A model generated the notes under the pieces. The model was not told the origin of the DNA. It ran no database searches and worked only from the letters and a program-made list of their open reading frames with translations. Source: Mactromeris polynyma (Eukaryota > Mollusca > Bivalvia > Venerida > Mactridae). Taken from it: 64,000 nucleotides of DNA. Both the position numbers and the translations under genes were made by a program. Shown in pieces: positions 12,801 to 22,884 of the stretch; position 1 is the stretch's first letter, and each line of letters starts with the position of its first letter. Where the stretch lies: contig JASFXZ010000003.1 in the NCBI GenBank assembly GCA_032209605.1, positions 8,682,807-8,746,806 of the forward strand, read 5' to 3'.

Positions 12801-15800
12801 ATCCATCATTTCACCAACTGTGGGCAATATCTTGAAGGGCAGTTAAACAAGAAATATGAAGTTGTAAGTCATTAATTACACTTAATTGCATAAAATAATT
12901 TTTGATATAGTTTCTCAATCTTGGCAATTTACCATGGAAAAAAAAATCCACTTTGACCATGGGCATTTTATCCAAAAGCAAAGGAAAAGGACCTGTATTT
13001 AATTGATTTTGAGGTAAATGGAATGAAATGTCACTTACAAGCAGATCTATATGCTTGAGATATCCTTCCTTGTACTGTACTCACAGCAACAATATGTCCA
13101 CCACCAGCTTTCTGCATGTATGGTAATACAGCTAAAATTTAGGAATACTTTTTTACATTGGTATAAATTTTTTAATATAAATACTCTTTCTTTAAAGATA
13201 GACTTCATAACAATATGTAATTCTAGAGAATACAGTAATACCTCGATAATAATACCACCCTTGGGACCCTTGGAAACTGTTCTTAATATTGCGGTGGTCT
13301 TAATATTGAGGTTAAAGAAAGAGCAAAACAGTGAAAATGGTCTTGAAAATCATGTTCTTAATTCTGAGGTGGTCTTATTATTGAGGTGGTCATTAAGTGA
13401 GGTTAACCTGTTGTTCAATCTACATGCCCATAGGTGATATACTCAGATAGTATTGCTTCCTAAGTAATTCATTATCAGATTTGAAATACTACAGTGCGAC
13501 CTCTACAAATCGACATCCCAAGGTAGACTCAATGTCTGTCCATTCTTGAGAGGCAGTTGCGTTGGTGAGGTTAAATTGAGGGCAACTTCTTACTACAAAA
13601 CAAATTGACACAGTTATTGAAGAGAGGTTGTTGCTCAAAAGAGGACTGTTATGGAGAGATTGCACCATATTTCTATTTTCTAAGTGAGATAAGCACAAAC
13701 CTTTAGTCAAAGCAATCTGTCCAAAGTAATTAACGGTCATCAGTTTCATATGAACATCCATGTCTGTGTCTTGTATACATCCTCTGTAACTGATTCCTGC
13801 ATTGTTTATAAGAATATCAACAGTACCAAACACATCAGCAGCCTGTGCAGCTACATTGTCCATACCATCAATATCACATAAATCTACTTGTAGTACTGCT
13901 AACCTATTCTTGAACTGTAATTGAATAAAGTATCATGCTCCATAAATAAACAACTAAGGCATTATAGTACTGTATAACTTTATATACTATAGGCGGATAA
14001 TCAAACAATGCAGTCCAGGGTTTTCACTTGGTAGTGAATCTCAAGGGCAATATTGTAATTTTTTACTAGAGTTTGCTACGTTATAGCCAAATTACATATA
14101 CTTTTGATAAAAATAGGGTATAAATGTGGCTTTTAGGAAATTCAAGGGTTCAAAGAGTCAACTTCAGGTCAAATAGAACATTGGACAATTATAGTCCAAT
14201 TGTTTGTTTATTATTATTGAAAATTATTGTTTTGTTGGATTTCATCCAGTTTTATTATCAACCAATACTAACTTGCTCTTCCGCAAGCAATTGACAACTT
14301 CTCAACATGTTGAGGACATGACCTTAGCCAATGTCACGGAAGAACATAATCCGCCTAATCCAGGAATTGAACCCGGATCTGCTGGGTGACAGACTAGTGC
14401 TCTACCAATAGAATGCTAGACTTCTGATCTGATGGTCCCAAGTTCCAATCTGACCATTCTGCAGTCTTCAGTTAGAAATCCCGGAGAAAGTTATTGAGTA
14501 TGATAAATATAAGATGGAAGAATATGCTTCAAAATATGCTGTCCATTTCTTACAGCATAGATGCTAAATAATTAGCCAGTTTCAATATTAAGCTGCCATT
14601 AATGAGTGTGTTATGCTTGGACTGTGCGTGTGTATTTGCTGATAAATAAATTAAAATACTAAATTAGTTTTATATGGTGTTAGATTTTCTAACAAATATT
14701 AAATTGCCTGCAAAAATCAATCAGTCTCAAAATAAGCCACCAATTCCTAACTGAAATGTTAATTAAACTGCTCCTTATTTTGGGTTTTCACGGAGTTTAC
14801 ACATAAAATAAAGGGAGTTAGTCAGTAATGCACTAATAGTACCATAATGAATGCTAAATTAAGTTAAATGTCATTTATTTAAATGTTGGGATAAAGCAGA
14901 AACCTTTGAATTGTTAGACTGCTCAATGATGTCATCCCTTGCTTGCTGTAACAATGACACATTTCTTCCAGCCATTATTACGTGGCATCCATGGTTGAAG
15001 AAAATTCTACAACATTCTAAAAATATAAATGGCTTAATAAGTCTTTAGAAACAATGGTACATATTCTATTGATTTAAACCAGCCTTATTGAATTCTTAAA
15101 GGTCTGCAAAACAACTTAAAGGTCTGCAAAATAACTGAGGTGTATAAAAAAATATGTTTGTTTCAGGTTTCACGACCTACCCTATTTTTTTGCACTGACC
15201 CTAGAACATTTTTTTCCGTGTAAACATTTTTTTCTTTTTGGTAAAATTTTCTTTTTTTGGTAAAATTTCTTGGTGTGAATTTTTCTTTAGGTTCACATTT
15301 CTGCCCAGTTATTAGATAATAGATGCTTTACGAGTATTCCAGCTATAGAGCATTATATTCACCTTGATTAAACAACATCCATGTGAAAAGGGAAAGGGAA
15401 TTAAAAAAATGGACTTTTAACATTATATTTATTTGATCTAATGCTTCGTTTGAAAATTTAAAAAATCTCAAAAAAAAAAAAATTCCGACCAACCTACCCA
15501 TTTTTGGGGGGCTTAAAACCTGAACATACATATTTTTTTAGGCTTTTAATACTAAAATGCAAATTTTTCAAAAGTAAAATTCATAAATGGACTTAGATCA
15601 CCATATACCAGTATGACTTCCCGTCATTAAAGATAAGCAGATATTTGGACAAATATAGGAAATAACTTAGTTTTATATAATATATTACTTTTCTTTTTTT
15701 CATAAATTCAGACAGTTATTAAGGGTAATGTAAATTAAAAAGATAGTCAATCATTTTAAATTATCATAATCATAGTGATTTGGTAATAAGTCTCGCTTGA

Positions 15801-15957
15801 GTGAAGCTATAGTACCTTTTCCTAATCCAGAATTAGCACCAGTAATTAAAACCACTTTTCCTGATGCGTTCACTTTCTTTCTATTGCTAAGCAACCAGTA
15901 AATCATATACATCAATCCTGCTGTTCCAGCAACAGCCAACACTTGAGAGCCAACCAT
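9845..15957 (-). CDS. DHRS7B: Dehydrogenase/reductase SDR family member 7B-like, six coding exons
   Basis: Coding exons, in transcript order: 15957-15816 (5' end of exon at 15974), 15016-14904, 13914-13701, 13131-13039, 11854-11702, 10056-9845. All phases match, giving 308 residues against about 325 in human DHRS7B. A hydrophobic anchor spans residues 4-24. The Rossmann motif TGANSGLG is at 39-46, Arg65 follows beta-2 (NADP(H) type), NNAG is at 122-125, active-site Asn at 147, YAASK at 188-192 and SPGYIRTNL near 217. NNAGISYRG and the C-terminal MDATTAEG closely match DHRS7B. The usual catalytic Ser position, 13 residues before Tyr188, holds Thr175. Family members are membrane-bound ER or peroxisomal reductases of lipid or steroid substrates; the exact substrate here is unknown. 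ATG 15957 is the first Met in its exon; a coding exon further upstream is possible. Confidence 0.92.
10105..10277. mobile_element. pogo-like MITE, 173 bp, in last DHRS7B intron
   Basis: The left end TACAGTTGGACCTCG and right end CGAGGTTCCACTGTA are inverted repeats with a few mismatches, bounded by TA. The interior is AT-rich without an ORF. The CAGT...ACTG ends with TA flanks fit a non-autonomous pogo/Tc1-mariner element. Confidence 0.7.
10290..10440 (+). mobile_element. tRNA-derived SINE, type 2, degenerate
   Basis: A tRNA-like head (GGTAGAACGTCTGA, then a B-box-like AAGTTTGAGCCTC) is followed by a tail with GCGAGTACTGGTAAGTAACC. The tail matches, in other copies, 41391-41460, 46035-46170 and 57565-57690. 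Confidence 0.55.
11285..11660. repeat. Repeat-like stretch with short hairpin, DHRS7B intron
   Basis: Arms AACAAAATGGTGTCCA (about 11470) and TGGACGCCATTTTGTT (about 11513) can pair around a 30-base loop. Flanking GGTAG and CTACC words recur on both sides (11395-11430 and 11548-11660). It is probably an inverted-repeat element of unclear ends. Confidence 0.35.
13039..13131 (-). CDS. DHRS7B: DHRS7B exon 4: catalytic-loop exon with Ser-to-Thr change
   Basis: This 93-base exon has a TTTTAG acceptor and a GTAAGTG donor. It encodes residues 158-187, including [13 protein letters not shown] and RSA just before the catalytic Tyr of the next exon. In classical SDRs the catalytic Ser is 13 residues before the Tyr. 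Counting back from Tyr188 gives Thr175, coded ACA; Ser174 lies one position earlier. The base reading is unambiguous. Confidence 0.88.
13231..13412. mobile_element. MITE family 1, copy 2
   Basis: It starts TACAGTAATACCTCGATAAT and carries the shared interior (AAAGAGCAAAACAGTGAAAA, GAGGTGGTCTTATTATTGAG). The right end has decayed to GTTAACCTGTT. It sits in the DHRS7B intron between exons 3 and 4. Confidence 0.75.
13490..13669. mobile_element. MITE family 2 (array-forming family), short copy
   Basis: The left end is TACAGTGCGACCTCTAC; the right end GGAGAGATTGCACC is its approximate inverse. The interior contains TTATTGAAGAGAGGTTGTTG, the module expanded at 58964-62175. It lies 30 bases from exon 3 of DHRS7B. 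Confidence 0.55.
14018..14200 (+). repeat. Dispersed ~200-bp repeat, copy 2
   Basis: GTGAATCTCAAGGGCAATAT, TTATAGCCAAATTACA and GGAAATTCAAGGGTTCAAAG parallel the copy at 44085-44300. It lies in a DHRS7B intron. Confidence 0.5.
14225..14425 (-). mobile_element. tRNA-derived SINE, type 1
   Basis: Read on the minus strand, a tRNA-like head (GGTAGAGCACTAGTCTGTCA, then GATCCGGGTTCAATTCC) is followed by a conserved middle (CATTGGCTAAGGTCATGTCC) and tail (TTGTCAATTGCTTGCGGAAG ... TTAGTATTGGTTGATAA). The same order is found at 25655-25878 and 40841-41050. Confidence 0.8.
15143..15540. mobile_element. MITE, 398 bp, in first DHRS7B coding intron
   Basis: The left end TATAAAAAAATATGTTTGTT and continuing TCAGGTTT is inverted at the right end, which on the minus strand reads TAAAAAAATATGTATGTTCA then GGTTTT. 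The interior is T-rich, without a supported ORF. Confidence 0.65.
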
Positions 15958-15999
15958 TATTGCTATCTCAGCAACTGAAAAAAAAATCAAAATATTTGA

Positions 16000-17550
16000 C
16001 ATGTGATGTTCTGTTGCTGAGGTAGACTTTACATTGGTAGCACTCAATATCAAAAGCTTATCAATTCATAAATATTCTTGTTATCGACAGAAAGATGATA
16101 TTCACCACTAACCCAAAATATTAGATGTCTAGACATGCTCATTTGATCTTTAATATGTGTTCACATTTACTTCTCGCTTGCATGTACGGACATAACTGAA
16201 AAAAAGTCAAACTGTAAAATAAGATAAATCTTATTAATAAATAGGTCTAACACAGACTTTGATTGGCTTGAAGTCTTGTGTATGGGCGCATAATCCAAAT
16301 TATTATAGGGGTATGTCAAAATATGGGCTTGTACATCAACCACGCGCTGTACTGTCCATTTTGGATAAGGCAATGACATTTTTGGTAGGGAAAGGGGTCG
16401 CGAAAATGTATTACATTATCATTTCATGTCGTGTTAATGCATCTTTACACCACATTACACACTGGATATACTTTCGGTCTTACCATACACCTTTTTGAAA
16501 AGTTTCCCAATCTCTTTTGAGCTAACAAACACTGGAATTATTAATCTAAATGAAATTGATAGACAGAGAATAGTTTAATTGACACTACACCGGTTCTTTT
16601 CCGGGGTCAAAATCTGTAACGAATAATCTCCCACAACAAAAATCAAAGTACTGAAGGAACTCTGGTATTTACATCTGAATTTTTGGAAAGTGGAAATGAA
16701 CCCCTATTTCAAAAACATGTGTGTCTGTTTTGATTATACCATACTAGCTTCACCAGTCACGATTACAATTATTATTTATTGATTCATGAATAAACAGTTT
16801 TAAGGGGTGATGTTTTTTATCACGGCTTTCGAATCTATATACATGTAGGCTACTAGTATTTGAGTTAATGTTTCTAGGTACTCTTAGATTGACTAATCAT
16901 CGAGATTTATGCAATGCATAGTATCTAAGAATTGTATAATTATTAACTGCATTATCAAGTTTACTTTACTTTTAATGAAATTATCAATTTGATATTTTAT
17001 GGTTATTTAGAATTTAGAGCGACATTACTGAGAGCGAGGCTGCTTGTTCCTTCGTGCTGGATTAATTACAGTGTGTCTGTTGTTATGCACGCAATGGTTG
17101 ATTGCTTTTAATGTTTAGTTACTGCCTACTTAGTCAGTTTATGTATATATGTTGGAAATCAATGGCCATATAGCGATTATTTGTGAGGTTAGCTAGCTAC
17201 ATATGTAGCCTACTTTTCTGGTCATGACTTGTAAAAATGTCATAAAATTATCTCAAAATTATTACATATTCTATTAGGACCAACTATAGAATAAGATCTG
17301 CATTGCCAGTAAGAGATGAGAACGGGCCCTTAAATATTAATTAAAACTTATAATAACATATTTAATGAAATTTAGCATAGTTTACGGAATCACCATATTT
17401 CCAACTCCGTTCGAGAATTTTTGTTAACCTCAACAAATTGTTTCCTATAGGGCGGCCGTTGTATAATATCGATTATCCAAACGTACAAAACTACAGGGAG
17501 TAAAATAATACACCATGCATGTAGTTAGACGAATACCTAGTGTGCTTGTA
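16000..17550. other. Upstream region of DHRS7B, no gene seen
   Basis: AT-rich sequence upstream of the DHRS7B start exon. A 5' non-coding exon or promoter must lie somewhere here but I cannot place it. An exon-like segment on the minus strand (about 16485-16545, with an ATG|GTAAGA donor) is open but lacks an upstream Met. No repeats of note. Confidence 0.4.
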
Positions 17551-17554
17551 AAAA

Positions 17555-17776
17555 ACGTCTCGTACAATTACTGTTAATGTAGAGTTGTTGACCAGCAACG
17601 AACAACGTCTCGGACAATTACTGTTAATGTAGAGTTGTTGACCAACAACGTCTCGGACAATTACTGTTAATGTAGAGTTGTTGACCAACAACGTCTCGGA
17701 CAATTACTGTTAATGTAGAGTTGTTGACCAACAACGTCTCGGACAATTACTGTTAACGTAGAGTTGTTGACCAACA
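17555..17776. repeat. Tandem array, 43-bp unit, 5 copies
   Basis: ACGTCTCGGACAATTACTGT recurs at 17555, 17605, 17648, 17691 and 17734. Spacings are 50, 43, 43 and 43; the first interval contains an extra 7 bases (CAACGAA region). Copies are nearly identical, so the expansion is recent. Confidence 0.92.
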
Positions 17777-18336
17777 CCTGACTGAACTGTAACGTACGTA
17801 CGCATATATATATATGAGGCCCATCCATTATATAGATATTACTAGAAAGTGTTGACATGGAACCCGATTTCAGTGGTATAAAGCTGTTAAATAGATTTAA
17901 ACCCCCAGTATTTTACTGACAGTTCCAAGGCTGTATTTCGCTATAAGTTTATTATTTCTCTTTGTGTTTTAAATGTGTGTTATATTTTCCTTTCCCCTGT
18001 GTACTTCTTTCTCTTTATATAGTGTTCAGGTTATTATCTGCCCAGTTTTGGCCTATTGTTGCCAGCTGTCTTGACTTGTCCTGTGATCTTTTCCGTCCAT
18101 TAATTCCCCCTTCACTGTTTGTCCTCATTGATTCTCCTAGTTTTCCTTATGGTTTGTCGGGCCGTTCCTTGCGCCTCTGTTCCATGATGTGTTCAGATGA
18201 GCCAGATACATCTTTAAACTTAATTTCTGCGTATACAAAAACATTTTGGCACAGATATTAAAATAATGTGTCCCTATATCTTTTAATCATTTTGTAAGGT
18301 TTGTGATGAATATGTGGCCATTGAGAGCATAAGGGT

Positions 18337-18385
<49 letters not shown>

Positions 18386-18448
18386 CCTCCCTCCCTCCCT
18401 CCCTCCCTCCCTCCCTCCCTCCCTCCCTCCCTCCCTCCCTCCCTCCCT

Positions 18449-18481
<33 letters not shown>
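18337..18481. repeat. Compound microsatellite (CT)n-(CCCT)n-(CT)n
   Basis: About 145 bases of pure pyrimidine on the plus strand. CT repeats flank a central CCCT block, symmetric about its centre. Its translations are low-complexity artefacts. Long mirror-symmetric pyrimidine tracts of this type can adopt triplex (H-DNA). Confidence 0.95.
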
Positions 18482-18482
<1 letters not shown>

Positions 18483-18485
<3 letters not shown>

Positions 18486-18570
18486 GCGAACGCTTTGAAT
18501 TGTATCCCTTGAACACCGAATCACATTGACTGCACACGGGAAACCAATTGCAAAAGTTACGAAACGTGAG
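18483..18570. repeat. Dispersed repeat shared with 53637-53722
   Basis: GCGAACGCTTTGAATTGTAT, CACATTGACTGCACACGGGA and TTACGAAACGTGAG parallel the interior of the inverted-repeat element at 53609-53750. The microsatellite replaces or interrupts the left part of this copy. Confidence 0.55.
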
Positions 18571-18638
18571 CCGCAAATAACGTACTTTACTGAACGCAGG
18601 GTGTATATATTAGTATTGTTTTGGGGTCAATAGATCAA

Positions 18639-18679
18639 GGGTCACAGTGACCTGTCTGTAAGTCAAAGGTCAAGGTCAC
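18639..18679. promoter_or_regulatory. Cluster of nuclear-receptor half sites
   Basis: GGGTCACAGTGACCT (18639-18653) is a GGTCA-n3-TGACC palindrome. TCAAAGGTCA (18663-18672) and TCAAGGTCA (18671-18679) follow, the latter the NR5A/ERR-type extended half site. No gene starts nearby and such words also occur in bivalve repeats, so regulatory function is unproven. Confidence 0.3.
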
Positions 18680-19552
18680 AGAAACATGGACATTAAAATG
18701 GGTTTCAGTTTTCAAACTTTATAGAATGATTGCCTTCACTAGTAGACGATGCCCAACAATAAGGGGTCTAAGATTTCTCGGACGGTACAACACAGTGGTA
18801 CCTGTAATTCATTGGAAACACGGAGATAATACAATGAAGAGCTACATCAACAGCAGATTAAGCACCATTTGATTGTCCTGATTTCACCTCTGATTTCTAA
18901 TAGACTCAATTGTTGTTGAAAATGTTTTATAATTATGTATTCGTGAAAAAACGCGCATGTGACACCATATCAACATTCGATTCAAAAAGCTAGATACACT
19001 CTTCCTGCATTGTAAGAGTTACTTCCCTTGTCGCCGCATTTGTATCAACTATACATGTACATGCAGTTACCCCTATGCACAGCCAACCGAAATGCACAGG
19101 GACATTTGAAATTGTGTACAGTTCATGCTCATTAAATGATTTTAAACTACAAATAAACATTTAGAATATGTCGTCTTTGTAAACGATAATGAACTTTCAC
19201 GTACACTGTATTTACACTGTTACAAAACCGATACATGTATATAATGACTGGTAGTCGTATAAAGCAGGTTAAGCATGTAAATCTTACTGTCCGCTCATTT
19301 GCACTAAGATTTAATTTTTCAAACGCTTGATATTACACCTGGTTAATTAATACAATGTTATTAATTCTAACCTCGACAATACGCAGAACTAATCTTGTTT
19401 AATAATATAAGACTCTACATAACGAGGGTTTGAGAGCGAGAATCTGCTTTTTAGATTATCGAAATTCGTCTCCACTCCCCCGGAATAATCTCTGAACATG
19501 ACTGACATATTTTTATGAAATGAACTTATACTGTATACTTTATCTGGTATCT

Positions 19553-19765
19553 ATACTGGTCAAAAGTCCTGACCGGTCAGTACTACATCACATAGTTTCT
19601 AAAAAAGCTACCGGAAACTTCTTCTGTAGATTTTGATTGCAGTAAGCTATAACACTTACGATTCAAATGAATGAATTATCGAATAAAGTCTATGTAGACA
19701 TTTTAACACCACGTTCATCGTTTCAGATAACATCGTCATGATGCAGAGAAAATTCTCAAAGTACG
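19553..19765. mobile_element. TACTGGTCAAAAG repeat family, copy 1
   Basis: It begins TACTGGTCAAAAGTCCTGAC and shares TTTTGATTGCAGTAAGCTAT and TTCAAATGAATGAATTATC with copies at 22480-22660, 24130-24215 and 47202-47420. The right end is not clear. Confidence 0.5.
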
Positions 19766-20795
19766 AAATGACGGATCAACTCATTTGCCCAGTATGCACT
19801 TTCACTAAAGTAGCAGCGATTACATACCAAATCAGATTATGTCCATTTTGGAATAATCCCATTACGGCAGCGAAATCTGGTAAAGTTTTTTAATAGTTTA
19901 AGGTCAGTCTGGGGACACTCTAATGAAACAAATCTGTTTCTATTATGGTATGCATTGTTATGAATGGAACTATGAACTAATAATACAGTTATGAAACGGG
20001 TTATTTATTTACATGTAGGTTAATAATACAATGACCGTAATCACCAAAATATTAAAGATAATACAATTATGTATAATACATTCTAGTCGCAAAACAGGGT
20101 AGGCATATGTGTTAGTAAGTAAAGCTGTTTGCTAAAATCTGTAATTCGCATAATGATTGTCCGTTATAAAGTATGTTTTGAAGTCTCCCTTATATTTATA
20201 TTCTATGAAATGAACAGTTTATAAATACGAAATGTCCACTTTCAGCTCCCGAACATTAGATGGTGATTGTAATTGCAAGTCATTGATTCGTTAAGTTAGG
20301 CATTGGTTAAGGCTTAACTATCAATGAACCATTTTAAAGTATCCTCCAAGTACTTTGATTCCACAAAATCAACACTTGGTGGAAGGCCAATTCGAATATT
20401 TCCATTCGGCCAATTCCGACATTGTTTGGCATAGTCTTCGTGTGTTTACGGTAATTTCCGTGGACAAAAAAATAGACAAAAAGCATTTCCATTAAAAATA
20501 TTAGTATGCATGTAACAATAAATAACTTGTGAACGACTTTGAAGCTATATATTGACTTGTCAATGCATTAGAGAATCATATGCTCAGTAATTTTAATTAA
20601 GCAATGTATGCGATGTATTTGTATGGAAAGCTTACCATTGAAATTAACCATATGTTTTCAAAGTTTAGTATCAATTGAATGTATAATTAAATAGATATAA
20701 GCAAAAATATCGAATATAAGTTTGTATCAGTTTTACCTCCCCATAGTAAATATTAGTACCCCCAGGGCATGATACGCAAACTATACGTTGTCGTC

Positions 20796-20965
20796 AGGGG
20801 CGTAGCTAGCCCTCTATTCATGTGGATTCATAATTGTGCTAGGGGGTTCCGGGGGCATGCCCCCCGGAAAATTTTGAAAACAATGGTGCAATCTGGTGCA
20901 TTTTGTCAGACTTATGTGGATTCAGCCGCGTACTAGCGTACAGGCAGCTAAGCGCCTGGTCGTAT
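20796..20965. repeat. Dispersed repeat with GGGGCATGCCCC palindrome
   Basis: GGGGCGTAGCTAGCCCT is followed by GGGGGTTCCGGGGGCATGCC and CCCGGAAAATTTTGAAAAC. This resembles a dispersed repeat I recall from several aquatic invertebrate genomes. Its GC-rich palindrome stands out from the AT-rich surroundings. Confidence 0.5.
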
Positions 20966-21029
20966 ACTAGCGCAATCGTTTTCACACCCTTTGTTATAAA
21001 AAAATCATAAAGAAATTATTAGTTTTGAC

Positions 21030-21387
21030 TTTCAGTATTTCCTTAAATATTTACTCCATATCCCAAAATTTAGAATAGCTATGACACGTTTAATCGTCTC
21101 TTCTCATAATCTTTTCATAGAAACAGGCAGATGGCAAAGACCAAGAATTGAAGTTCAAGATAGATTAAATATGTAATTCTTGTCATAAAGTTGAAAATGA
21201 ATATCATTTCATTCTCGAATGTATAAAATATAACGAACTACGTGAAATATATATAAGTAGATTTTATTGGATAAGACATAATGTGTTTAAACTGAGATTA
21301 CTTTTTGAAAACAGAAATGCAAATGTTATTCAAAACCTAAGCGTTTTCATATTCAAAGCATTTAAAATCAAACAAAATGAAAGGTAG
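21030..21387 (+). pseudogene. LINE (non-LTR retrotransposon) 3'-end remnant
   Basis: One frame reads FRIAMTRLIVSSHNLFIETG then RW; after a frameshift near 21170 another reads CNSCHKVENEYHFILECIKY then NELREIYISRFYW and ends at TAG 21385-21387. The order 'S-H-L-IETGRW ... C-x2-C ... ENEYHF-L-C-x-Y-x2-LR' is the common C-terminus after the reverse transcriptase in several LINE clades of marine invertebrates. No reverse transcriptase domain is present, so it is a 5'-truncated, frameshifted copy. Confidence 0.75.
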
Positions 21388-22479
21388 TCGAGTATGTATG
21401 ATTATTCTCAATTTATATGTTTATAAATGTGTAAGAATTTTATTATTAAATCTATCGTTCATGGAACACTGTACTTATACATATAATTATACTTGCTAGC
21501 AAAATAATTATTTTGTCTTCTTATACCATTTGTTTTCAATGTTATATGTTCTCAGATCTTCATTTTGAAAAAGGGAAAACTACTGTCGTATTGACATTCA
21601 AATGTCAACTTCTCTTTCATATGTTTGTATTTCTTTAATGAAACAGGCTGTCATTTTTTCATGAAACACATTTACATTACATTGTTATGTATATAACTAT
21701 ATGTGAACCGAGATAAGATCTGTTCCCTTAATACATTATTTTACCTTGTTTACAATGTTCAAATATTTAATTTCCCGCCACAAATGGCATCGTATTTCAT
21801 TATACATATAATTGCTTGGGATATGACGGATTTTTTGTTTTCTTCAGACATTTGTTTTCCTTACAATGGTCGAACATTTCATTTCGTTTAGAATACCAGT
21901 AAAACTATCATTATTCACCTGCTAAGGTATTCAGCCCTTAAAATAATTATATATTAAATCATTAACCCCACCTTCTCCGTTTAAACTAACCCCATCCCAC
22001 CGTCCTTACCCCAGTTTTAGAGTATTGGCCTCTCCCTATATTTACCAACTAAATATACAAAAATAAAACGAAGCTTTCGATTATATTCTAATACTTTAAT
22101 TTGAGAAGTATTGCCTGCTGTATGATATGTATAACATTGTATTGACATACTTTGCTGTTTTCACATTTTGCTACTACATGTATGTTGTATTGATATGTTT
22201 CTATCTCACGGGCATCCGGCCTACTGATATATTGAAAATAAAACGTACATATAAAGCTTACATTTACACACAAAGGCATACAATATGAATATCGAGTTAC
22301 CTGCTATATCCATGTCACAACATAAGAACGATAAGGAAAAGCAAAACGACAAAGTAGAGCCCAGACTATGACGAGATATAAAGACCACATATTGAATAAT
22401 GAATTATGCTTATCAAACCTTTATCAGATAAATAACAAAACATGACCAAGTATGACAGCAATATTTCACATTGTTTCTG

Positions 22480-22660
22480 AATAGCTACTGGATACATCAT
22501 ATTCTGTTGATTTTGATGGCAGTTAGCAATGACCTTTGTGATTTAAATGAATTAAACTATTCAAAAAGTCGAAAAAACTGTCAAATTGACGTCACTTTGT
22601 CACACTGTAGTAAATATTCTCAAAATATCAAACGGTTGACGACAGTTATGATGATGTAAT
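22480..22660. repeat. TACTGGTCAAAAG family, diverged copy
   Basis: TTGATTTTGATGGCAGTTAG, GATTTAAATGAATTAAACTA and TTTGTCACACTGTAGTAAAT parallel the complete copy at 47202-47420. The ends are decayed. Confidence 0.45.
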
Positions 22661-22884
22661 GTGGGCCACTCAACTCGGGCTATACATATCTGTGACTTGG
22701 ATCTTAAACATCATACCTACACTGCTATCGTTTAGCGATATGATAATACAAAACAATTATATCTTCGAAACAAGTTTATATACTTGAAGTATAGTAAATC
22801 ACTCAATTAGAATAATTCAAATGACTAGACGCAAATAAAATTAACATCATTTCACACACATTGAATGAGATACATTGTATTTCC

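Noticed and set aside
13489..13863. Continuous 124-codon frame starting in DHRS7B exon 3
   Set aside because: Only 13701-13863 is exon; after the donor the frame runs into a MITE and loses similarity.
16485..16545. Extra upstream DHRS7B coding exon on the minus strand
   Set aside because: It is open with a good donor and the right phase, but no in-frame Met upstream and no similarity to DHRS7B N-termini.
18258..18576. Frames of Arg/Glu/Gly or Ser/Leu/Pro repeats
   Set aside because: Translation of the CT/CCCT microsatellite.
21030..21387. Functional retrotransposon
   Set aside because: Only the C-terminal part of the LINE protein remains, with a frameshift; no reverse transcriptase or endonuclease domain nearby.
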